Positions 19,101-25,886 of a stretch of DNA of 64,000 nt are shown here, one piece after another. Under the pieces are notes generated by a model. The model saw nothing but the letters and a program-made list of their open reading frames with translations, was not told the DNA's origin and ran no database searches. Position 1 is the stretch's first letter. Every line of letters begins with the position of its first letter. Origin of the DNA: Hirschia litorea (GTDB taxonomy: Bacteria > Pseudomonadota > Alphaproteobacteria > Caulobacterales > Hyphomonadaceae); NCBI RefSeq assembly GCF_042665075.1, contig NZ_JBHTBR010000007.1, forward strand, positions 1-64,000, read 5' to 3'. The position numbers were made by a program, and so were the translations under genes.

Positions 19101-19392
19101 AGATAAAATTTCTACACGGTTGGCTTATAGCTGGCGCGATGAATATCTTGTGACAGCTCGCGATGTGATCACGCCATTTTATCCAATCTTCCAGGAGGCT
19201 TCTGGTCAGTTGGATGGATCGTTCTACTACACTCTGAATGAGAACGTAAAAATTGGTGTGCAAGCTGCCAACTTGTTGAATGAGATAACGGTTACGGAAT
19301 CTTATTTGCCGAACTCGGACGGTAGACGAGGTGGTCGTTCATGGTTCCAAAATGATCGCCGCTTCACAGCTTCAGCGCGATTTAATTTCTAA
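16174..19392 (+). CDS. TonB-dependent receptor (Caulobacter/Xanthomonas sugar class)
   Basis: 1072-residue outer-membrane transporter. The signal peptide runs to about residue 39 (VAWAQ). A TonB box DTITVTGIRNSL follows, then the plug (EDIGALPDRSVTEALSRVPG) and a 22-strand barrel ending RRFTASARFNF with terminal Phe. There is no STN domain, so it transports without signalling through an anti-sigma factor. The ATG at 16174 follows GGAGGA; the frame opens further upstream without support. It is divergent from the halogenase operon and followed by a cupin-like protein, a jelly-roll protein and ThuA. Xylan fragments are a likely cargo because of the adjoining xylan genes, by inference. Confidence 0.93.
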   Translation: MLKVNFENKSRISTRAAKALFWSASVAALGFGQVAWAQESEVAEEKVEDAKVLDTITVTGIRNSLASAQDIKRNSDTFVDAVTSEDIGALPDRSVTEALSRVPGVAISRFAAADDPDHFSIEGSGVVVRGLTFVRSEINGRDAFTANNGRALSFSDISPELLGSVQVFKNQSADLIEGGIAGSVNLVTRKPFDKTGQVIAGSIEGAYTDFREAASPTASLLYSNNWDTEIGRVGFLVSGVHSQLKTRSDGSQISSFQPRDDLADGRVWAPEGAVLRTQNYDRDRTGYSASAQWESKDEKILATVEYLRSEASTSWDEYVSEIATDNVGDTAFFLVPGTEFGFGGDDLFTHGTISAPTGWRDDQFSDPRTPIYGLQSNNIHRGNETETMTADSSFNIKWTPTERLSLNFDYQHVESTTDVVDHTIWASSFQDVSIDLRRDIPEIKFLAPTNAGDLIDCSGGISNNCPDYFNAPNDSFGAPSNSFWRAAMDHMQQSEGKQDAFRADVEYDLEDDFDWIRSVRFGARYSDREQTTRFSAFNWGALSEIWGNGGPVWFDETGQEDNGYFANYNWDNFQRSDVTTPDPRQFFQLNPAVNYGEASDFADSVVAAWLGEGAVAGGGGNGWRRLEDRPGVIAGTPFLPGEITDSTEQNTSFYAMINFGHDAPFGNGMTVEGNVGLRYVKTDVSTTGGAAFMPATTLPDDGSLGTSTNLSGSDCIPDRAEQEVSFFCELSPTERQAAYDFLDGASIDYVGDHDYEEILPSFNLKLGLTDTQIVRFAYSKALSRPDIGFLRGTFSVGAETQDDPRNPGVGVPDGYSNGFFGFTTSGGNPFLNPITSAQYDLSYEWYFDDVGSITATAFYKEIDDIIVAGSGDITLENNGQTFDVFVTNQPTNSDETAEVKGFELAYNQFFDDLPSPFDGIGVQATYTYIESTGVNPSVLNNTLGDPASNQATVDLGELPLQGLSKNNANLALIYEKDKISTRLAYSWRDEYLVTARDVITPFYPIFQEASGQLDGSFYYTLNENVKIGVQAANLLNEITVTESYLPNSDGRRGGRSWFQNDRRFTASARFNF

Positions 19393-19417
19393 AGAGGGCT
19401 TCATTTTGCTGCAATTT

Positions 19418-19449
19418 AGGACTGCTGGGAAACTTGCAGTCCTTTATTG
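19418..19449 (+). terminator. Hairpin between receptor and cupin-like gene
   Basis: AGGACTGC pairs with GCAGTCCT over a ten-base loop and is followed by TTATTGC. It sits 25 bases past the receptor stop and 20 before the next start. It probably reduces read-through, so that the abundant receptor is made in excess of the downstream proteins. Confidence 0.55.
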
Positions 19450-19464
19450 CTTTTAGGAGGTCGA

Positions 19465-20496
19465 ATGCTGAATACGAAAAATACAGTCGAGCAGTTGAAA
19501 ATCGAATCTGTTGATCAGTTTAGGCGAGAGGTTTTGGGGGCCTCTGTTCCTAAATTGCTAAAGGGGTTTGTGAGTGAGTGGAAAATTGTGCGTCAAGCAA
19601 AGGATGCGCATGCTTTGTTTGGGTATTTAAAGAAGTTTGATAGCAAAAAGGAAGTCGATGTACTCGCTGGTCGGCCGGAAATTGAAGGCAAATTCTTTTA
19701 TAAAGAGGGTTATAAAGAACTGAATTTTGAGAAAAAAAGGGGGTTAGTTACCGATGTGCTGGATCAAATTTTGGAGAATTTGAAAGTCCAAGGTGGTTCA
19801 ACATATTATTTACAATCATTATCTGTGAATGAATTTTTTCAGGGGCTTGCTCAAGAAAACCCTATCGGTATTTTGCCGCCGCAAATTGAGCCTCGAATTT
19901 GGATCGGTAATGCGCTCACCGTACAAACCCATTTTGATTTATCTGATAATCTGGCTTGTGTGGTTGAGGGGACTAAGAAATTCACCCTATTTCCGCCAGA
20001 GCAAACGGCAAATTTGTATCTTGGGCCGCTAGAGTTCACTTTGTCGGGGCCGCCGGTAAGCTTGGTGGATGTTGAAGCGCCAGATTATAAAAAATATCCG
20101 CGATATAAAGAGGCGGAGTCGAAAGCGATTATAGCTGAGGTTGAGCAGGGGGATGCGCTTTATGTGCCTTATTTCTGGTGGCATCACGTGAAATCTACTG
20201 CGCCAATTAATGTAATGATTAATTACTGGTGGAGCGATGCAAAAGCGGATTTGTCCTCCCCATTTGATGCGCTCTTGTTAAGTTTGCTTTCCATTAAGGG
20301 GCTGCCTGATCGCTATAAATATGCGTGGCAACAAATGTTCCAATCACTTGTCTTTTCTCAATCTCATGATGCGGGCGCGCATTTGCCTGAAGATGTAAGA
20401 GGTGTGTTGGGCGCGTTAAATGGGCGAGAAATTAGCGAACGCAAAGCAAGACTTGCGCGAAAGCTGGCGATCGAGGCTGGCGTGGCAAAAGGTTGA
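19465..20496 (+). CDS. Cupin-like/JmjC-type protein (Cupin_8)
   Basis: 343 aa, no signal peptide. QTHFDLSDNLACVVEGTKKFTLFPPEQ has the HxD pair of Fe(II)/2-oxoglutarate enzymes, and GDALYVPYFWWHHVKS supplies the distal His. The fold resembles FIH/JmjC hydroxylases. The start at 19465 follows AGGAGG exactly; the six codons before it are not needed. Genes of this type recur next to TonB receptors and tryptophan-halogenase genes in Caulobacterales and related bacteria, where their substrate is unknown. Hydroxylation of a protein or small molecule linked to receptor function is a guess. Confidence 0.85.
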   Translation: MLNTKNTVEQLKIESVDQFRREVLGASVPKLLKGFVSEWKIVRQAKDAHALFGYLKKFDSKKEVDVLAGRPEIEGKFFYKEGYKELNFEKKRGLVTDVLDQILENLKVQGGSTYYLQSLSVNEFFQGLAQENPIGILPPQIEPRIWIGNALTVQTHFDLSDNLACVVEGTKKFTLFPPEQTANLYLGPLEFTLSGPPVSLVDVEAPDYKKYPRYKEAESKAIIAEVEQGDALYVPYFWWHHVKSTAPINVMINYWWSDAKADLSSPFDALLLSLLSIKGLPDRYKYAWQQMFQSLVFSQSHDAGAHLPEDVRGVLGALNGREISERKARLARKLAIEAGVAKG

Positions 20497-20525
20497 TTAA
20501 TAAATAAAATAGGAGGAAGCGAGAC

Positions 20526-21110
20526 ATGAGGCTGTGTGGCGCAAGAGGAGTAGTGTGTGGATTGGCGTTGAGTGTAATCGTCGAGAGTGGCTTGCCGGTT
20601 AACGCTCAACCTTCAGCGGCTGAATTAGAGTATATCGCTGAATTGAATGCTGTTTTGCCGGGGGAGTTGCTGAATAATCCCGCAGCCCCTGAGTATAAAG
20701 CTAACGGAGCGGACTTTAAAACAAAGACTGTGAAGACAGATAAAATAGCTGGAGGTGTTGCCTATCAGGTGCGTGTAAAGCGTAACCAGAGCAATCTGTG
20801 GGATGTTGCGGTGCATAGCGGTGTTTATCGCCCTGTTGTGAAGGGCAATAAATTGCTCTTAGCTTTTTGGGCGCGTTCATCCAATGAATCTGTCGAAAAT
20901 ATTCAAGTACGTGTTCAAGAAAGTGGGGAGCCATATGGGGCAGCTCTTGAAGGTCAGATCAGCATCGGGCCGGAGTGGGCGTTATATGAAATTAAGGGTA
21001 GTGCTCAAATGGGTTTAGGCGCTGAATCTTGTGTTGTTTCATTTAACGTTGGTGGATCAAAAAAGATGATAGAATTAGGGCAGTTCTTTTTGATTGATCA
21101 GGGAAGGTAG
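20526..21110 (+). CDS. Secreted jelly-roll (CBM4/9/22-like) protein
   Basis: 194 aa with a signal peptide ending near VNAQ (about residue 28). The rest reads like one carbohydrate-binding beta-sandwich: YQVRVKRNQSNLWDVAVHSG, KGNKLLLAFWARS and GPEWALYEIKGSAQ, ending with FFLIDQGR. Such modules usually hang on xylanases. A stand-alone copy may be a periplasmic or surface glycan-binding protein that hands sugars to the nearby receptor. It lies 29 bases after the cupin-like gene and 6 before ThuA, so it belongs to the same operon. The binding specificity is unknown. Confidence 0.65.
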   Translation: MRLCGARGVVCGLALSVIVESGLPVNAQPSAAELEYIAELNAVLPGELLNNPAAPEYKANGADFKTKTVKTDKIAGGVAYQVRVKRNQSNLWDVAVHSGVYRPVVKGNKLLLAFWARSSNESVENIQVRVQESGEPYGAALEGQISIGPEWALYEIKGSAQMGLGAESCVVSFNVGGSKKMIELGQFFLIDQGR

Positions 21111-21116
21111 GCAGAT

Positions 21117-21980
21117 ATGAAGCGGCTCAATCTTTTAGGAGTTGGCGTGAGTTTTCTTGTTTTGATTTCGGGATGTGCGCAGCGAGAAGGGGTTGATGAG
21201 TTGTATGATGAGCGACCGCCGGAGATTACAGAATATATGAAAGCGCCTTCGGTGTTGGTGTTTTCGAAAACAATGGGATGGCGTCACAATGAGGGAATTG
21301 CAGGTGCAGACTTATTCTTTGCAAAGCTAAGTGAAGAAAGGGGTTATGGATTATTCACCACGTCGAATGGGGCCGTATTTAACGGGGATGATTTGGCTAA
21401 GTTTGATGTTGTCGTCTTTAATAATGTGTCGGGAGAGGTACTCAATACTTCGCAACGCGAGGCTTTTAAGGTGTGGTTGTTAGCGGGTGGTGGGTGGATT
21501 GGACTTCACGGTTCAGGAGCGGAGAGGCTTGGTAGCTGGGATTGGTATCATGACGCGCTTATTGGGGCTGATTTTATCGGTCATATTATGGCCCCCCAAA
21601 TCCAAAATGCAAAAATCCATACATTGGTGGAGGCGCACCCAGTTCTAGAAGGTGTGCAAAGCGGTTGGGAGGTGGCGGATGAGTGGTATAGCTTCGATAA
21701 AGTGCCCGATCAGTCTCGTTTTAAGCTTCTGCTAGGATTGGATGAGGGGAGTTATTCCCCCCAAAATACGGTGGTTGATCGGTGGCCGGAAAATTTAGAA
21801 ATGGGTGACCTTCCCGAGCAGCACCCTATCGCGTGGGCGTCGTGTCATGGGGCGGGGAGGGCGGTGTATTCTGCTATAGGGCATGGGTACGAAAATTATG
21901 AAAATAATAACTACGCTTTGTTTATGAAAAACGCGTTTGACTGGGTTGCGGGTACGGCAAATAAATCTGACTGCCCTTGA
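21117..21980 (+). CDS. ThuA-domain lipoprotein
   Basis: 287 aa. The signal MKRLNLLGVGVSFLVLISGC ends in a lipobox. VLVFSKTMGWRHNEGI, GDDLAKFDVVVFNNVSGEVLN and AGGGWIGLHGSG are the class I glutamine-amidotransferase-like core seen in ThuA proteins, and PIAWASCHGAGRAVYSAIGHG lies near the end. ThuA proteins occur in disaccharide-use operons and beside sugar oxidoreductases; the reaction is poorly defined. It closes the operon TonB receptor, cupin-like, jelly-roll, ThuA. In this setting it may act on modified sugars in the periplasm (inference). Confidence 0.85.
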   Translation: MKRLNLLGVGVSFLVLISGCAQREGVDELYDERPPEITEYMKAPSVLVFSKTMGWRHNEGIAGADLFFAKLSEERGYGLFTTSNGAVFNGDDLAKFDVVVFNNVSGEVLNTSQREAFKVWLLAGGGWIGLHGSGAERLGSWDWYHDALIGADFIGHIMAPQIQNAKIHTLVEAHPVLEGVQSGWEVADEWYSFDKVPDQSRFKLLLGLDEGSYSPQNTVVDRWPENLEMGDLPEQHPIAWASCHGAGRAVYSAIGHGYENYENNNYALFMKNAFDWVAGTANKSDCP

Positions 21981-22040
21981 GTTTTTTGGATCTGCAATAT
22001 GCGTTGGGGTGGCTTAATTAATCATGATTTACCGAAAGTG

Positions 22041-22058
22041 GTGTCCATCGTTATCTGT
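22041..22058. promoter_or_regulatory. Putative LacI-like site, orphan promoter (1)
   Basis: The opposite strand reads ACAGATAACGATGGACAC, close to the 6291 site. It is followed by IS3 sequence rather than a host gene, so its original target gene seems to have been lost. Confidence 0.4.
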
Positions 22059-22130
22059 CCTTTATTTGTAGATTTATCGCGTTTTTGAGTGCTCTGCTTG
22101 ACAGGTTTTGCTGTGAACGGTAAATAATAG

Positions 22131-22144
22131 AGACATCGTTGTCG
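22131..22144. promoter_or_regulatory. Putative LacI-like site, orphan promoter (2)
   Basis: AGACATCGTTGTCG contains GACATCG-TTGTC, the most symmetric member of the GACA-CG-TGTC group. It lies 47 bases left of the IS3 end. Confidence 0.45.
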
Positions 22145-22257
22145 TAATGGTTTTCGTCTCCCACGAAACTATTCTTCTATTTGAGTGTTGTGGTCTGCTT
22201 CCTAAAAAGTGGTCCAGGTATTGAATTAGATCTGGCTTCAATGAAGGAAGCTAGAAA

Positions 22258-22536
22258 ATGGCCCGTAAGAAACATACAGCCGAAGAAATTATTTCACATC
22301 TAAGAGAAGTTGAGGTTCGCACATCTCAAGGCCAATCCATGGGACAAGCCGTTCGTGCAATAGGTGTGACAGAACAAACCTATTATCGCTGGCGCAAAGA
22401 GTATGGCGGCTTGAAAATGGATCAAGCCAAACGTCTGAAAGAGTTGGAGAAAGAGAACCAGCGCCTTCGCCGCGCTGTATCCGATCTAACGATCGATAAG
22501 ATGATCCTTGCTGAAGCAGCAAAGGGAAACTTCTAA
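22258..22536 (+). CDS. IS3-family transposase OrfA
   Basis: 92 aa. RKKHTAEEIISHLREVEV and TEQTYYRWRKEYGG form the helix-turn-helix that binds the element ends. A leucine zipper follows (MDQAKRLKELEKENQRLRRAVSDLTIDKMIL). It ends at TAA just after the slippery heptamer GGGAAAC at 22524-22530, where ribosomes can slip back one base to make the OrfAB transposase. Confidence 0.93.
   Translation: MARKKHTAEEIISHLREVEVRTSQGQSMGQAVRAIGVTEQTYYRWRKEYGGLKMDQAKRLKELEKENQRLRRAVSDLTIDKMILAEAAKGNF
22524..22530 (+). promoter_or_regulatory. Programmed -1 frameshift heptamer GGGAAAC
   Basis: In the OrfA frame the site reads G GGA AAC, the X XXY YYZ pattern. After slipping, translation continues GGG AAA CTT with no stop into OrfB (residues LLSPSRRRACVDHV, then ISERQACRVIGQHR). 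The OrfA stop comes six bases later. Confidence 0.8.
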
Positions 22537-23399
22537 GCCCTTCTCGACGCCGCGCCTGTGTCGATCATGTTATCAGTGAACTTGGCATTTCTGAACGTCA
22601 GGCTTGCCGCGTGATCGGCCAGCACAGGTCCACACATCGTAAGAAACCGATTGGCAGGTATGATGAAAGTGCGCTTACGCGCGCTATCATCAAACTTGCG
22701 GAGCAATATGGTCGTTATGGTTATCGACGTATCACAGCTCTACTTAATCGAGATGGCTGGCATGTAAACGTCAAGCGTGTGTACCGGATCTGGCGACGAG
22801 AGGGGCTGAAAGTCCCGACAAAACAACCTAAACGTGGTCGTTTATGGCTAAATGACGGATCATGTGTTCGCCTACGCCCAGAATGCCAAGGTCATGTCTG
22901 GTCATATGATTTTGTTCAGGATCGTACACATGATGGTAAAATCTATCGCATGTTATGTGTGATAGATGAGTTCACACGTGAATGCTTGGCGATACGCGTG
23001 GAACGACGGCTAAACTCCAAAATCGTTTTAGAAGTATTGGCCGATCTATTTGTGAAATATGGGCCTCCAGATCACATTCGATCAGACAATGGCTCCGAAT
23101 TTATAGCAACTGAACTACGTGAGTGGTTAGAGCGTCTAGATGTCAAAACACTCTATATCGCTCCAGGGTCACCTTGGGAGAACGGTTATTGTGAGAGCTT
23201 CAATTCCAAACTTCGAGATGAGTTTCTAAACCGAGAAATACTATATTCCTTAAAGGAGGCCCAAACGCTTATTGAATGGTGGCGACAACATTACAATATC
23301 CTTCGACCTCATTCGTCTCTGGGATATAAGCCACCAGCACCACAAACCATCTTGCCAAAACAAACTCAATGGCAATACCTTAAAACCACTCCAACATGA
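22527..23399 (+). CDS. IS3-family transposase OrfB (integrase core)
   Basis: DDE recombinase of the rve family, read as an OrfAB fusion after the slip; an independent GTG start at 22611 is also possible. The catalytic triad is visible: Asp in WSYDFVQDRTHDGK, Asp in HIRSDNGSEF, Glu in ENGYCESFNSKLRDEF. RHYGYRRIT-like (QYGRYGYRRITALLNRDG) and RVYRIWRREGLKVPTK are the usual HTH_21 region. It appears intact, so the element may still be mobile. Confidence 0.92.
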   Translation, partial: KLLSPSRRRACVDHVISELGISERQACRVIGQHRSTHRKKPIGRYDESALTRAIIKLAEQYGRYGYRRITALLNRDGWHVNVKRVYRIWRREGLKVPTKQPKRGRLWLNDGSCVRLRPECQGHVWSYDFVQDRTHDGKIYRMLCVIDEFTRECLAIRVERRLNSKIVLEVLADLFVKYGPPDHIRSDNGSEFIATELREWLERLDVKTLYIAPGSPWENGYCESFNSKLRDEFLNREILYSLKEAQTLIEWWRQHYNILRPHSSLGYKPPAPQTILPKQTQWQYLKTTPT

Positions 23400-23461
23400 T
23401 GTTGGTCAATTAAATGCCGGATCTAACTTAGTAAGTGGATCACCTAAATGGGGCAGACCAC

Positions 23462-23596
23462 CTTCTGCCGGTTTGTTTATTAGTCGCAGTCACTTTATCC
23501 TATATTATTGCTCGTTTTATCGACCCACCAGTCCGCAAATGGTTGAGTCGAAACCTGTTTGCTCCTCCTCCATTGGCTGCAACAAAATTGGGTTAA
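23462..23596 (+). pseudogene. C-terminal remnant of an acyltransferase-3-like membrane protein
   Basis: Immediately after the IS3 right end the frame reads LLPVCLLVAVTLSYIIARFI, then DPPVRKWLSRNLFAPP, then a stop at 23594-23596. A last membrane helix followed by a short basic tail (LSY..ARFIDPPVRKWL) is how acyltransferase_3/OatA-type O-acetyltransferases end. Nothing matching the rest of such a protein lies on the left side of the IS, so the body is missing. MFS-type membrane proteins are an alternative. Confidence 0.5.
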
Positions 23597-24079
23597 ATCA
23601 CGATAATGAGCGCTGTGAAATTTGGTTGAATTTTATAAGCATTAGAAGTGATGAGGGGTATTTATAGCTGAGCGGTAATCTGGCGCGCTTCATTCAAATT
23701 GCTTAACCGAAGCAGAGACCTAATCTATCCCGTCCAATCCGCGCGGCTTCATGTGTGTAACAATTCCCTGCTTACGTAGCGAGCCTTCCACTTTTGTAAG
23801 CAAGCGTGGGAGCGGGACATGCTTCCTCACGGCTGATTTGACTGCCGTAGACTGCAAGACCGCGTGATAGTGGTGTCAGGCAAAAGCTGACCGGTCTTTG
23901 ATACATCAAGGGGTGTTATTTTTAAGCTCACGAATATTTGTCGTGATGACAGTTTTATTAAATTTATATTTTGACCTTGCCAAGCAATGCTTCGCCTAAC
24001 ATTACGCGACGGTAAAAGGGTGCGATTTTCTCTACCGACATTTGTAGAAGTGATGTGCTGTATTGGATGTGAAAATATA
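23597..24079. other. Gene-poor stretch with a lone IS6-type end
   Basis: No supported complete gene. A leftward open frame at 23720-23875 reads like a protein tail (HVPLPRLLTKVEGSLRKQG) and stops being open exactly at the lone IS end at 23872. It may be another truncated gene, but the family is not recognised. The remainder up to the sigma factor start is AT-rich promoter-like DNA. Confidence 0.4.
23872..23904. repeat. Solo terminal repeat of the IS6-type family
   Basis: GGTGTCAGGCAAAAGCTGAC with CGGTCTTTGATAC matches GGTGTCAGACAAAAGCTAAC with TGGTCTC at 61636 and 63841. Those two are followed by IS6-type transposase tails; this one is not. Confidence 0.7.
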
Positions 24080-24697
24080 ATGCGGAAAACAAATAGCGAT
24101 ACGCAAAAGATTGTACATTTGGATACATACAAAGCTGTGCATCGTGTAAATTCCAATGTCGATATAGAAGGAATGAAAAGCCCTGCTACCATTGATAGAT
24201 TGTATCGAGAGCATTGGGGGAAGCTCTGCAATCGGTTGCGACGCGTATTTGGTGATGGGCCCCCAGACCCTGAAGATTTAGCTCAGCAAGCATTTGAAAA
24301 ATTGATAGAAAAAAACAATTCCGAAGATATTAAAATGCCCGGAGCATATTTATTCCGCCTTGGAATGAATGTCGGATTAGACGTAAAACGCAAGAATATG
24401 CGCGCGCGTAAATATCTCGAACAAGAAATTGTTTTGATTGATGAAAAAAATCTGCAAAATTTGACGCCTTTAAACGTCTTAGAAGAGAGCGAGAAATTAT
24501 CCAAGATAAAAGAGGCGATTTCTCAACTTCCAGCTCGGCAGAAAGACGTGCTTTTGAGAAGTCGATTTAAAGGTCAAACTTATTTGGAAATAAGCAAAAT
24601 TTTGAAATGTAGCCAGGCTAGTGTCTCTCGTGATTTAGCGCGTGCTCTAAATAATTTAAAACGGTTTTTGGCCGAAAATGAAGATGGTCGGAAATAA
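24080..24697 (+). CDS. ECF sigma factor (FecI-like)
   Basis: About 205 aa. Region 2: IDRLYREHWGKLCNRLRRVF and PDPEDLAQQAFEKLIEK. Region 4: QLPARQKDVLLRSRFKGQ, then TYLEISKILKCSQASVSRDL (helix-turn-helix). It directs RNA polymerase to a few iron- or sugar-responsive promoters, here probably that of its own receptor. The frame is open from 23987, but ATG 24080 gives a normal N terminus. The fecR gene starts seven bases after its stop, the usual pairing for cell-surface signalling. The short N-terminal extension before region 2 is not recognised. Confidence 0.88.
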   Translation: MRKTNSDTQKIVHLDTYKAVHRVNSNVDIEGMKSPATIDRLYREHWGKLCNRLRRVFGDGPPDPEDLAQQAFEKLIEKNNSEDIKMPGAYLFRLGMNVGLDVKRKNMRARKYLEQEIVLIDEKNLQNLTPLNVLEESEKLSKIKEAISQLPARQKDVLLRSRFKGQTYLEISKILKCSQASVSRDLARALNNLKRFLAENEDGRK

Positions 24698-24703
24698 ATA
24701 TAA

Positions 24704-25729
24704 ATGACTGTTATTGATAGTAAAAAAGATAAAACGACAGAGGATATTGCGCAAGAATGGTTTCTGCTAATCAATTCTGGAAGTGCAAGTGAGCAACAAT
24801 ATCGCGCACTAGATCAATGGCTTGAGCAAGACATTAAACATAAACAAGCGTTTGAGAGTATTCGTGCTCTATGGATGAGCCTTGATCTTGTCGAGGATAT
24901 CGAGAGCTTCCTTCCTGTAGAGCCGGAGGAAGCTCCGAGAAGGGGGGCTGCTAATTGGCTGATGGGTGCGCGTGCCATGACAGCAGCTGCTTTCCTAATA
25001 GGGTGTGGTGTTATAATTTCCACGGGCTCTTTGTTTGATGGGTTTGGCAATGAAGAGACTGAGAGTCTGAATGCTACCGCAGGGGCAGTTTTACAATTTG
25101 CGACACTTACAGGAAAAATTCAAAACATTGAGCTTGAGGATGGGTCGCTTGTAAAACTCGATGCAGAGTCTGAGTTGACTGTTACGTTTAGTGACAAAAA
25201 GCGATATGTGAATCTACTAAAAGGCCGCGCTTTTTTTGATGTCGCAAAAGATGAAGCTAGGCCCTTTATTGTCGATACGGGTGAAAATCTTGTGACAGTT
25301 AAGGGAACTGCATTTGATATACGTAAGAGCGTGAATGATGTGAGGGTTTCAGTTCTGGAAGGGGTCGTGGATGTGTCTAAAGCCAAAGACCCTAGCAATG
25401 AAATCTTGGTTCAATTATTGCCTGGCAAACAGATGCTCGCAAAAATAGATGGTTCACTCAAAGAAGTACGCTCATTTGATAAGGACAAACAGACGGGATG
25501 GACAAAAGGGCATTTGTCGTTTTCTCAAGCGCGTCTGGAAGATATCATAATTGATGCAAACAAATATCGAGATAATAAGATTGTATTATCTGAGCAGAGC
25601 ATTGGCGACTTATTATTCACCACTTCATTCGACATAGAACAGTCGGACCAAATGCTTGAAGGGGTTGTATATGTGCATGGATTAGAGGTCGCCAATTATG
25701 AAGACGTAACTATTTTGTCGCGTAAATAG
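24704..25729 (+). CDS. FecR-type anti-sigma factor
   Basis: 341 aa. The N-terminal cytoplasmic sigma-binding domain contains AQEWFLLINSGSASEQQYRA and FESIRALWMSLD. One membrane helix follows (MTAAAFLIGCGVIIS). The periplasmic FecR domain contains NIELEDGSLVKLDAESELTV, FFDVAKDEARPFIVDTG and VKGTAFDIRKS. A C-terminal STN-like part ends the protein. It would hold the upstream sigma factor until the downstream receptor reports that its ligand has arrived. It lies between sigma and receptor in the canonical order. Confidence 0.92.
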   Translation: MTVIDSKKDKTTEDIAQEWFLLINSGSASEQQYRALDQWLEQDIKHKQAFESIRALWMSLDLVEDIESFLPVEPEEAPRRGAANWLMGARAMTAAAFLIGCGVIISTGSLFDGFGNEETESLNATAGAVLQFATLTGKIQNIELEDGSLVKLDAESELTVTFSDKKRYVNLLKGRAFFDVAKDEARPFIVDTGENLVTVKGTAFDIRKSVNDVRVSVLEGVVDVSKAKDPSNEILVQLLPGKQMLAKIDGSLKEVRSFDKDKQTGWTKGHLSFSQARLEDIIIDANKYRDNKIVLSEQSIGDLLFTTSFDIEQSDQMLEGVVYVHGLEVANYEDVTILSRK

Positions 25730-25886
25730 GGTGATCTTCTACTTCTAAGTATTGTGAATATGAAGCTTTGGTGAAACAGACTAATGGCCTGCAAAAACTG
25801 AAACACCCCAGCGTCTTTTGAATGTCCGTAAGCTTGCAAACTGAATTTGCGGGTAGGCGGAGATGCAATGGATGAGGGTATTTCAT

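Larger units (their letters stand above)
22191..23460 (+). mobile_element. IS3-family insertion sequence (IS407-like group)
   Basis: About 1270 bases. The left end TGGTCTGC with ATTAGATCTGGC further in is matched by the right end read on the opposite strand, TGGTCTGC with GTTAGATCCGGC, giving imperfect inverted repeats of about 45 bases. It carries orfA and orfB joined by a frameshift signal. The flanking bases (GTTG on the left, CCTT on the right) do not show the short duplication expected for a simple insertion. One flank therefore seems to have been deleted or recombined. Confidence 0.9.

Noticed and set aside
22187..23464. Target-site duplication around the IS3 element
   Set aside because: Flanks GTTG and CCTT do not match, nor do they match if the ends are shifted by one base.
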